Made by a program: the position numbers and the translations under genes
The notes under the pieces: generated by a model
Told to the model about the DNA's origin: nothing
The model's input: the letters and a program-made list of their open reading frames with translations, nothing else
Databases searched by the model: none
From: UBA6136 sp041158345
GTDB taxonomy: Bacteria > Pseudomonadota > Gammaproteobacteria > Methylococcales > Methylococcaceae
Length of the DNA: 6,112 bases
Assembly: GCA_041158345.1 (NCBI GenBank)
Contig: JBEBBO010000054.1
Location: 1 to 6,112, forward strand
Reading direction: 5' to 3'
Shown here: in pieces, positions 1 to 5,469 of the stretch
Position numbering within the stretch: the first letter of the stretch is position 1
Layout: every line of letters starts with the position of its first letter

Positions 1-29
1 TCGCTGCGTCAGGGAGATGCCCTCAGCCC

Positions 30-1625
30 ATGTCCGATTCGCGGATCATTCTCCTCGAAGTGCCCTTTGCCGAAAAGGATGTTGCCAAGCAACTAGGCGC
101 CCGCTGGAACCCCGTCCTCCGGAAATGGTATGTCCCCGAAGGGCTGGATCCTGCGCCTTTCGCGGCCTGGCGACCCGGTGAAGAATTCAAGCCGGATGCA
201 TTCTTGGAAGCGGCATCACCCACGCTGCCCTCGACGGAAAGCGATACCCCCGGGATTACGCTCCTGGCTTATCTCCAGCAGGTCAATCTCGCCATCGCCC
301 GTGGCGTACCCAAATCGCAATGGGTCCGCGTGGAGATCAGCCAACTCAAGCGAACCCAAGCCGGACACCTCCAACTTGAACTCGTCGAACACGACAGTCT
401 CGGGCAACTGACCGCCCGACTGCCTGCATTTCTATGGCAACAGAAGGCCGCCAAGATCGTTGAACGGTTTGAGCGGGAAACGGGAGCGCAACTTGAAAGC
501 GGCATCAAGGTCTTGTTTCAACTCTCGGTTGATCACAATCCCACTTACGGACTTCGCGCCCTCGTTGAAGACATCGATCCCTCCTACACCCTCGGCGATA
601 TCGCCAAGAAGCTGGAAGCCATCAGAAAAAGCCTGATTGACGCACAAGTCTTCCATTTGAATCGAAGCCTGCCGCAGCCCAAGGAATTCACCCATGTCGT
701 GGTGATCAGTCCCAAGGATGCGGCTGGATTGGGGGATTTTCGCGAGGATGCCGATCGACTGGAGGCACATGGGATCTGCCGATTCACCTACTACACGGCG
801 GTCTTTCAGGGGCCCGAGGCGGCTGCCAGCATTCGTGCAGCACTCGCACAATTTGAAAAAGATGCACAGAGCGCCGATGCACTCTGCGTCATTCGAGGCG
901 GCGGATCGGTAACCGATCTTTATTGGCTGAATGATCGCGATCTGGCTGAGGCCCTCTGTAAGATCACGATTCCCGTCCTGACGGGAATTGGACATGAACG
1001 GGACAACACGATTCTGGATGAGGTCGCCAACACTCGATTTGACACGCCATCCAAGGTCATCGGCCATATTAACGGGACGGTCTACGCCAATGCCCAAGAG
1101 GCCATCCAGAACATCCTGATGATCCTTCGATTGTCCGATGCGCACTTGAAGACGGCAGAGTCTGAAGTCGATCGGCTCCGGATTGAAATCACCTCCGACA
1201 TGCGTCATGCGATCACCCAAGGCGAGGCCGGGCTTGACCGAATTTGGGCCCATATCCGTGAGAATAGCCAGGAGGGGATACAGGCAAGCCTCCATCAACT
1301 TGATCGGCTCATGGATCAGCTCCGAGGCAATGCGGAGAACCTGATTCAGACACAGGCCCTTGAACTGGAGCAACTCAAGGGAAGAACCCTTGAGCATGCC
1401 GCCTTGAGAATCGATGAAGCCGGTCACGAAATAGAAGCCCTCGCCCGAGAAATCCTCGGAGTTGGCCCCGATGCCACCCTTCGCCGGGGATTCGCCATGG
1501 TCAGAGATCCCCGTGGGAAGCCCCTGACCTCCCGCCGGGATGCCTTACGGGAGAAACGACTCGCACTTGAATTCCATGACGGCGTCCTTGGCGTCGTTCC
1601 CGACTCACCAGGAGCAAACTCATGA
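30..1625 (+). CDS. xseA: Exodeoxyribonuclease VII large subunit with N-terminal DUF5710-like domain
   Basis: Catalytic subunit of exonuclease VII, which with XseB degrades single-stranded DNA from both ends in the cytoplasm during repair and recombination. The 531-residue protein is longer than usual for XseA (about 400-460). Residues 7-47 form a DUF5710-like module (VPFAEKDVAKQLGARW, then KWYVPEG and PFAAW), after which a linker leads to an OB-fold region at about 75-185. The catalytic domain shows IRGGGS (288-293), GIGHERDNTILDEVA (319-333) and FDTPSKV (337-343). Residues 355-475 are charged and helical, probably the long coiled arms that hold XseB. The tail GPDATLRRGFAMV (479-491) is the family's C-terminal RGYA-type motif. 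The start fits the domain edge, but the only Shine-Dalgarno-like sequence (AGGGAG, 11-16) lies 13 nt upstream, and the frame stays open to the left edge, so an upstream start is possible. It overlaps xseB by 4 bp. Confidence 0.93.
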   Translation: MSDSRIILLEVPFAEKDVAKQLGARWNPVLRKWYVPEGLDPAPFAAWRPGEEFKPDAFLEAASPTLPSTESDTPGITLLAYLQQVNLAIARGVPKSQWVRVEISQLKRTQAGHLQLELVEHDSLGQLTARLPAFLWQQKAAKIVERFERETGAQLESGIKVLFQLSVDHNPTYGLRALVEDIDPSYTLGDIAKKLEAIRKSLIDAQVFHLNRSLPQPKEFTHVVVISPKDAAGLGDFREDADRLEAHGICRFTYYTAVFQGPEAAASIRAALAQFEKDAQSADALCVIRGGGSVTDLYWLNDRDLAEALCKITIPVLTGIGHERDNTILDEVANTRFDTPSKVIGHINGTVYANAQEAIQNILMILRLSDAHLKTAESEVDRLRIEITSDMRHAITQGEAGLDRIWAHIRENSQEGIQASLHQLDRLMDQLRGNAENLIQTQALELEQLKGRTLEHAALRIDEAGHEIEALAREILGVGPDATLRRGFAMVRDPRGKPLTSRRDALREKRLALEFHDGVLGVVPDSPGANS

Positions 1626-1828
1626 CTGCCGAAACCGAGAGTTACAAAACGCACTATGCCATTCTCAAAGAAGTCGCCGAAACCCTGCGAAACCAAAAGG
1701 AACCGGATATCGACGCGTTAATCCCGATGGTGGACAAGGCGCTCGCGTCCTACAAGATCTGTAAAGAACGCCTGACTGCAGTCAAAACGGCATTCGGGGA
1801 AAGACTCCCCGAGGGCATGCCGGAATAA
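1622..1828 (+). CDS. xseB: Exodeoxyribonuclease VII small subunit
   Basis: Small non-catalytic subunit, several copies of which bind the helical arms of XseA. The 68-residue length is in the usual range of about 60-90. The family pattern is visible: ESYKTHYAILKEVAETL, then PDIDALIPMVDKALASYK and a closing charged helix with ICKERL; this gives two helices split by a short turn near residues 26-30. The start ATG overlaps the xseA stop as ATGA, and AGGAG (1610-1614) lies 7 nt upstream, so it is very likely translated by coupling with xseA. The pair is the whole operon visible here, since an intrinsic terminator follows about 95 nt after the stop. Confidence 0.93.
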   Translation: MTAETESYKTHYAILKEVAETLRNQKEPDIDALIPMVDKALASYKICKERLTAVKTAFGERLPEGMPE

Positions 1829-1864
1829 TTATTAAAAAGATGGGGAATCCATTGAACTTTTGGG

Positions 1865-1885
1865 AATGGTGTTGATCTCACCATT
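1865..1885. other. Short inverted repeat in xseB downstream region
   Basis: AATGGTG (1865-1871) and CACCATT (1879-1885) form a perfect 7-bp stem with a 7-nt loop, followed on the plus strand by an A-run (1891-1899) rather than a T-run. It is therefore not a plus-strand terminator. It could be an mRNA 3'-end structure upstream of the true terminator, or chance. No gene is seen between 1829 and 1921. Confidence 0.35.
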
Positions 1886-1921
1886 GCATTAAAAAAAAAT
1901 ACATTCCTCTCTCGAGTCATG

Positions 1922-1948
1922 AAAAACCCGGCCAACGCCGGGTTTTTT
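1922..1948. terminator. Bidirectional intrinsic terminator
   Basis: AAAAACCCGGC (1922-1932), loop CAAC, and GCCGGGTTTTT (1937-1947) make a perfect 11-bp stem with six Ts on the plus-strand side and five As on the other, which read as Ts on the minus strand. It sits between the convergent xseB and the minus-strand small gene, and probably ends both transcripts. Confidence 0.88.
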
Positions 1949-1964
1949 ATTGGTCTGAGCGCTC

Positions 1965-2111
1965 TCAGTCCGTCGTTCGCATCGTGCTGAGAAGGCGCAA
2001 ATTCCCGGCCAGCAGACTGAGGCTCCCACTGGTGAATAAGAGAATTGAACCCGTCAGAATGCCGCTCGGCAGAAGGAAGAGGCCGAGAAATATCATGGTC
2101 TGGGCTTTCAT
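1965..2111 (-). CDS. Small hydrophobic, probably membrane protein
   Basis: Unrecognised 48-residue protein. Residues 6-40 are almost entirely hydrophobic or small (MIFLGLFLLPSGILTG, then SILLFTSGSLSLLAG), enough for one long or two short membrane segments, with a polar tail LRLLSTMRTTD. The frame can be read back to 2183, but I place the start at 2111 because AGGAG (complement of 2118-2122) lies 6 nt before it; a second ATG directly upstream (2114) has only 3 nt spacing. It converges on xseB, sharing the bidirectional terminator, and diverges from the 81-residue gene. The Shine-Dalgarno sequence and the strongly hydrophobic, non-shadow composition suggest it is real. No function can be assigned; a regulatory small membrane protein or a small-toxin-like peptide is possible but not shown. 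Confidence 0.5.
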   Translation of the reverse strand: MKAQTMIFLGLFLLPSGILTGSILLFTSGSLSLLAGNLRLLSTMRTTD

Positions 2112-2262
2112 CATCAGCTCCTGAGATCGGTGATCCGAAGATCGATATCCATGAGACAGATTGTTTACGAATAAGTGCCACATGCCGATTGAACCTTGCG
2201 CTATCTTGAGTGACCAAGAGCCGTACTCTCCAGAAAGAGCCCTAACGGCACAGGAGCAAAAG

Positions 2263-2508
2263 ATGAGCGATCATGAAGTCAATCACGCAACCGAAATCAG
2301 CGGCAGCGTGGATGCGTGGATTCATCGGCAGTTCATGGAGGGGTGTGATGAGCTTTGTTTTACGTATCGGCGCGAAGTCGAGCATCTCAGAGAACTTGTC
2401 ACCGAACTCAAGACGCTGCCGGCAACGGAACGCAAACAACACCGCGGCACTTTAAAAAAGTGGCGCCGCATTGAGAAACTGGAAATTGCCCGGCTCAAGG
2501 CCAGCTGA
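2263..2508 (+). CDS. Hypothetical 81-residue helical basic protein
   Basis: Not recognised. The frame is open from 2161, but the ATG at 2263 has a good Shine-Dalgarno AGGAG (2252-2256) with 6-nt spacing and begins a typical MSDHEV start, so I chose it. The protein appears mostly helical: SVDAWIHRQFMEGCDELC (15-32) is an amphipathic stretch with cysteines 28 and 32, YRREVEHLRELVTELKTL (35-52) looks coiled-coil-like, and after a turn at LPATER comes a basic helix, GTLKKWRRIEKLEIARLK (62-79). No signal peptide or membrane segment is seen. The basic C-terminus could bind nucleic acid, but this is inference. It stands alone: its 5' neighbour is divergent, and a hairpin and then a separate xfp promoter follow. 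Confidence 0.65.
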   Translation: MSDHEVNHATEISGSVDAWIHRQFMEGCDELCFTYRREVEHLRELVTELKTLPATERKQHRGTLKKWRRIEKLEIARLKAS

Positions 2509-2520
2509 TGCCAGAACTCC

Positions 2521-2545
2521 GGGCCGCCAAGTCCCATGGCGGCCC
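2521..2545 (+). other. GC-rich hairpin after the hypothetical gene
   Basis: GGGCCGCCA (2521-2529) pairs perfectly with TGGCGGCCC (2537-2545) around a 7-nt loop, 13 nt after the stop codon. The stem is as strong as that of a terminator but lacks a T-run on either side (AAGAATCCCCCC follows), so it may be a poor terminator, a 3'-end stabiliser, or a Rho-assisted end. Confidence 0.55.
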
Positions 2546-2572
2546 AAGAATCCCCCCTCGTATTGAGCAAGT

Positions 2573-2601
2573 CTGTAACTTTGGCCTATTAGCCTTATAC
2601 T
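2573..2601 (+). promoter_or_regulatory. Probable sigma-70 type promoter of xfp
   Basis: TATACT (2596-2601) matches the -10 consensus in five of six positions. The hexamer 17 nt upstream, CTGTAA (2573-2578), is a poor -35 match (three of six). A start about 7 nt downstream (near 2608) would leave a leader of roughly 57 nt before the chosen xfp ATG. The region is visibly more AT-rich than its flanks. The -10 is fairly convincing and the -35 is not. Confidence 0.5.
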
Positions 2602-2664
2602 TTTTGAGGAAATGGGCCGTTGCCCTTGCACCTCTCTTTTTACCCTCTACGCAGAAGACCCATC

Positions 2665-5082
2665 ATGAATGATCTCCACGCCATTAGCGCCTATGGCCCC
2701 GCGCGTTCGACGGTTCCGGCAAAGGCCTTGCCACCAGAGGAGCTTGAGCAGATTCACGCCTTCTGGCGGGCCTGTAATTACCTCGCCCTCGGAATGATTT
2801 ATCTCCAGGACAACCCCCTCCTGAAGGAGCCTCTCAAGCCCGAGCACATCAAGAACCGCCTGCTGGGTCACTGGGGTGCGAGCCCTGGCCTGGCCTTTGC
2901 CTACACGCACCTCTCTCGGATCATCCGCGAGAAGGACCTCGACATGATTTTTCTTGCGGGACCTGGCCACGGCGCACCCGGTGTTTTGGGACCGGTCTAC
3001 CTCGAAGGCAGTTACTCGGAAATCTATCCCGACAAAAGCCAGGACAAAGAGGGCCTTCATGCCTTCTTCCATCAGTTCTCGTTTCCCGGCGGCATCGGAA
3101 GCCATTGCACCCCGGAAACTCCGGGATCCATTCATGAAGGCGGCGAATTGGGCTATGTCCTCTCACACGCCTGTGGCGCAGCCTTCGATAACCCAGATCT
3201 CATCGTCGCCGCCGTTGTCGGGGATGGTGAATCTGAAACCGGGCCCTTGGCCACCTCCTGGCACATCAATAAATTCCTGAATCCCAGAGTTGACGGTGCG
3301 GTATTGCCGATCCTGAATCTCAATGGTTACAAGATTAATAATCCAACGATCTTGGCTCGCATCCCCCACGAGGAACTCGAAAAGCTGTTTGAGGGATATG
3401 GATGGAAGCCCTATTTCGTGGAAGGGTCAGAGCCCGAAAGCATGCATGCTGCGATGGCAAGCACCCTGGACCACTGCGTTGCTGAAATCCATAAGATTCG
3501 GGAGAAGGCGCGTAATGAACCCAGTTTCACACGCCCCCGTTGGCCGATGATCGTGCTTCGGACACCCAAGGGCTGGACCGCTCCAAAAGAGATCGATGGC
3601 CATCGCCTGGAAGGCTTCTGGCGCGCCCATCAGGTGCCGATCGCCGACGTCAAAAAATCGCCCGAACACCTCCAGATCCTTGAAACCTGGATGCGCTCCT
3701 ATCGCCCCGACGAACTTTTTACAACGGAGGGCGCACCGGCCGCGATCATTCGCAATTTCGTTCCTCAGGGCGACCGTCGCATGGGGAGTAACCCCAAGGC
3801 GAATGGCGGCAAACTCAAACGCGCGCTGAAAATGCCGAACTACAGCGACTTTGCCTTGGCGGTTGAACGCCCTGGACAAATTGAGGCTGAAAACACCCGT
3901 CCCCTCGGGCAGCTGCTTCGCGAAATCATGCGAGCCAACATCACGAATTTCCGCGTCTTTGGCCCGGATGAAAACACCTCGAATAAGCTCAACGCGGTCT
4001 ATGAGGTGTCGCAAAAGCTCTGGCTTGAATCGTATTTCCCGGAAGACAGTGACGGGGGTGAACTGGCCATGGACGGACGCGTGGTGGAGATGCTGAGTGA
4101 ACACACCCTCGAAGGGATGCTTGAGGGCTACATTCTCTCGGGACGTCATGGATTCTTCTCGACCTATGAATCTTTCGTGCATGTGATCGATTCGATGTTC
4201 AACCAGCATGCGAAATGGCTATCCATCGCAAATCGCCTGTCATGGCGCCCCTCTGTCGCCTCACTGAATCTTCTGATTACCTCAACGGTCTGGCGACAGG
4301 ACCACAATGGGTTTACCCATCAGGACCCTGGTTTTCTCGACGTGGTGGCGAATAAGAGCGCGGATGTCACCCGAATTTACCTCCCCCCGGATGTCAATTG
4401 CCTGCTCTCGGTCGCCGACCACTGCTTGAGAAGTGAGAATTACGTCAACGTCATCGTTGCTGACAAGCAGAACCATCTCCAGTATCTCGACATGGAGAGC
4501 GCTGTTGCGCATTGCACCAAGGGTATCGGCATCTGGGATTGGGCCAGTAACGATCAGGGCAAAACCCCGGACGTGGTGATGGCCTCCGCTGGGGACATCC
4601 CCACCAAGGAAACTCTGGCAGCGATTTCAATGCTGCGGGAGGACTTCCCGGAACTGAAAATTCGATACGTCAACGTCGTCGATCTCTTCAAACTTCAACC
4701 AGAACATGAACATCCGCATGGATTGAGCGATCGAGATTTTGATAGCTTGTTTACCAAAGACAAACCCGTCATCTTCAATTTCCATGGCTATCCGTTCCTG
4801 ATCCATCGCTTGGCCTACCGACGCAACAACCATGCGAATTTCCACGTGCGTGGCTACAAGGAAAAGGGAAACATCAACACGCCGCTGGAACTGGCCATTC
4901 AAAACCAGATTGACCGATTCAGCCTTGCGATTGACGTCATCGACCGGGTTCCTGAACTGCAATTGTCGGGTGGACACGCGAAGGAACGCTACCGTAACCG
5001 TCAAATTGCCTGCCGGAATTATGCCTACGAGAACGGGATCGACAGCCCCGAAATCAATGCCTGGAGATGGCCGGGAATCTGA
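2665..5082 (+). CDS. xfp: Phosphoketolase (xylulose-5-phosphate/fructose-6-phosphate)
   Basis: Thiamine-diphosphate enzyme of the cytoplasm that splits xylulose-5-P with phosphate into acetyl-P and glyceraldehyde-3-P, and in many members fructose-6-P into acetyl-P and erythrose-4-P. At 805 residues it is full length. Visible motifs are HWG (69-71), GPGHGAPG (99-106), the signature EGGELGY (158-164), the ThDP/Mg motif GDGESETGP (186-194) with NGYKINNPT (220-228), FGPDEN (432-437), GRHGFFSTYESF (493-504), WRQDHNGFTHQDPG (543-556) and FHGYPFLIHRL from 706. The order is N-terminal ThDP domain, middle pyrimidine-binding domain, C-terminal domain. The frame extends to a TTG at 2620, but that would lie about 12 nt from the predicted transcript start and add residues foreign to the family; ATG 2665 has only a weak AGAAG ribosome site. 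The gene has its own promoter and terminator. Dual versus xylulose-only specificity cannot be read from sequence by eye. Confidence 0.96.
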   Translation: MNDLHAISAYGPARSTVPAKALPPEELEQIHAFWRACNYLALGMIYLQDNPLLKEPLKPEHIKNRLLGHWGASPGLAFAYTHLSRIIREKDLDMIFLAGPGHGAPGVLGPVYLEGSYSEIYPDKSQDKEGLHAFFHQFSFPGGIGSHCTPETPGSIHEGGELGYVLSHACGAAFDNPDLIVAAVVGDGESETGPLATSWHINKFLNPRVDGAVLPILNLNGYKINNPTILARIPHEELEKLFEGYGWKPYFVEGSEPESMHAAMASTLDHCVAEIHKIREKARNEPSFTRPRWPMIVLRTPKGWTAPKEIDGHRLEGFWRAHQVPIADVKKSPEHLQILETWMRSYRPDELFTTEGAPAAIIRNFVPQGDRRMGSNPKANGGKLKRALKMPNYSDFALAVERPGQIEAENTRPLGQLLREIMRANITNFRVFGPDENTSNKLNAVYEVSQKLWLESYFPEDSDGGELAMDGRVVEMLSEHTLEGMLEGYILSGRHGFFSTYESFVHVIDSMFNQHAKWLSIANRLSWRPSVASLNLLITSTVWRQDHNGFTHQDPGFLDVVANKSADVTRIYLPPDVNCLLSVADHCLRSENYVNVIVADKQNHLQYLDMESAVAHCTKGIGIWDWASNDQGKTPDVVMASAGDIPTKETLAAISMLREDFPELKIRYVNVVDLFKLQPEHEHPHGLSDRDFDSLFTKDKPVIFNFHGYPFLIHRLAYRRNNHANFHVRGYKEKGNINTPLELAIQNQIDRFSLAIDVIDRVPELQLSGGHAKERYRNRQIACRNYAYENGIDSPEINAWRWPGI

Positions 5083-5101
5083 GACAAAAAGTCAACACGG
5101 T

Positions 5102-5131
5102 AAAAAGGGGGCCTTCGGGCCTCCTTTTTTT
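5102..5131 (+). terminator. Intrinsic terminator of xfp
   Basis: AAAAAGGGGGCC (5102-5113), loop TTCG, and GGCCTCCTTTTT (5118-5129) pair over 12 bp with a single G-T wobble, and the T-run continues to 5131. The stable UUCG-type tetraloop and position 19 nt after the xfp stop make this a textbook terminator separating xfp from the tRNA gene. Confidence 0.93.
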
Positions 5132-5169
5132 GTCTTCGCCGATAAAAAGGCGGTTTCACCAAGCTCTGG

Positions 5170-5175
5170 TAGAAT
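5170..5175 (+). promoter_or_regulatory. Possible -10 box of the tRNA-Leu promoter
   Basis: TAGAAT matches the -10 consensus in five of six positions, about 40 nt before the mature tRNA. It is followed by a GC-rich stretch (CTCGCGCGAG, 5182-5191) like the discriminators of stringently controlled stable-RNA promoters. No good -35 hexamer is seen at 16-18 nt upstream, so the call rests on position and the -10 only. Confidence 0.35.
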
Positions 5176-5215
5176 CAGGTCCTCGCGCGAGCATCTGATT
5201 CAGGAACTCCCATCT

Positions 5216-5302
5216 GCCCCGATGGCGAAATTGGTAGACGCAAGAGACTTAAAATCTCTCGACCTTACGGTTGTGCCGGTTCGACCCCGGCTCGGGGCAC
5301 CA
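5216..5302 (+). tRNA. tRNA-Leu (anticodon UAA)
   Basis: Class II tRNA of 87 nt. The acceptor stem GCCCCGA (5216-5222) pairs with TCGGGGC (5292-5298), followed by discriminator A and an encoded CCA (5300-5302). The anticodon stem AGAGA/TCTCT (5243-5247, 5255-5259) holds loop CTTAAAA, with anticodon TAA at 5250-5252, reading UUA (and UUG by wobble). A long variable arm lies between 5260 and 5274, and the T arm GCCGG/CCGGC (5275-5279, 5287-5291) has loop TTCGACC. Discriminator A, long variable arm and anticodon all fit leucine. The gene appears intact, as is usual when an element integrates at a tRNA 3' end and restores it. Confidence 0.97.
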
Positions 5303-5371
5303 TTTCTTAGTTTCAAGACATCCCATAAAACCCTGAAAGCCCCTTTCCACAAGGCCTAGGGAGATTCCTGA

Positions 5372-5383
5372 CGTCCCGGGACG
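5372..5383. repeat. 12-bp perfect palindrome between tRNA-Leu and the integrase
   Basis: CGTCCCGGGACG is fully self-complementary. It lies midway between the tRNA end and the 12-bp repeat cluster before the integrase, and has no T-run after it. It may be a protein site of the element or a remnant stem; no function is shown. Confidence 0.4.
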
Positions 5384-5415
5384 CCCCCCTTCATCCCACT
5401 GCAGCCTGCTCATTT

Positions 5416-5466
5416 TGACGGTATAAATGACGGTAGAAATCTGTCATCACAACCTTTATACCGTCA
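5416..5466. repeat. Direct and inverted 12-bp repeats upstream of the integrase (candidate arm or operator sites)
   Basis: Three copies of one 12-mer: TGACGGTATAAA at 5416-5427, immediately followed by TGACGGTAGAAA at 5428-5439 (one mismatch), and the perfect inverse TTTATACCGTCA at 5455-5466, ending 3 nt before the integrase ATG. The arm-binding domain of the adjacent integrase, and repressors of such integrases, bind short repeated sites of this kind, so arm-type sites and/or autoregulation of int is the natural inference. The copies contain -10-like TATAAA and -35-like TTGACG, so the int promoter probably overlaps them. Confidence 0.7.
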
Positions 5467-5469
5467 CCC

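Noticed and set aside
432..1427. Long minus-strand open frame (331 residues) opposite xseA
   Set aside because: It lies wholly inside a well-supported XseA with clear motifs. Its translation shows no recognisable motif and its composition is typical of an antisense shadow.
1841..1876. Tiny open frame (11 codons, starting ATGGGGAATCC) after xseB
   Set aside because: Only an A-rich stretch lies before it, with no proper ribosome site, and nothing downstream that a leader peptide could control before the terminator.
2125..2146. Three GATC sites within 20 bp in the divergent intergenic region
   Set aside because: It looks like a possible Dam-type regulatory cluster, but GATC is common elsewhere in the window (for example in xseA) and no promoter could be placed over these sites.
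1750..2217. Minus-strand open frame of 155 residues spanning xseB, the terminator and the small hydrophobic gene
   Set aside because: It crosses a strong bidirectional terminator and overlaps xseB antisense. The 48-residue hydrophobic frame in another reading frame is better supported by its ribosome site.
3427..4209. Minus-strand open frame (260 residues) opposite xfp
   Set aside because: Shadow of the phosphoketolase coding strand; no motif, no convincing ribosome site, and the sense protein is full length with all signatures.
4832..5359. Plus-strand open frame of 175 residues running from xfp through the terminator and tRNA
   Set aside because: It overlaps the xfp C-terminus in another frame and reads through an intrinsic terminator and a tRNA gene, so it is not a gene.
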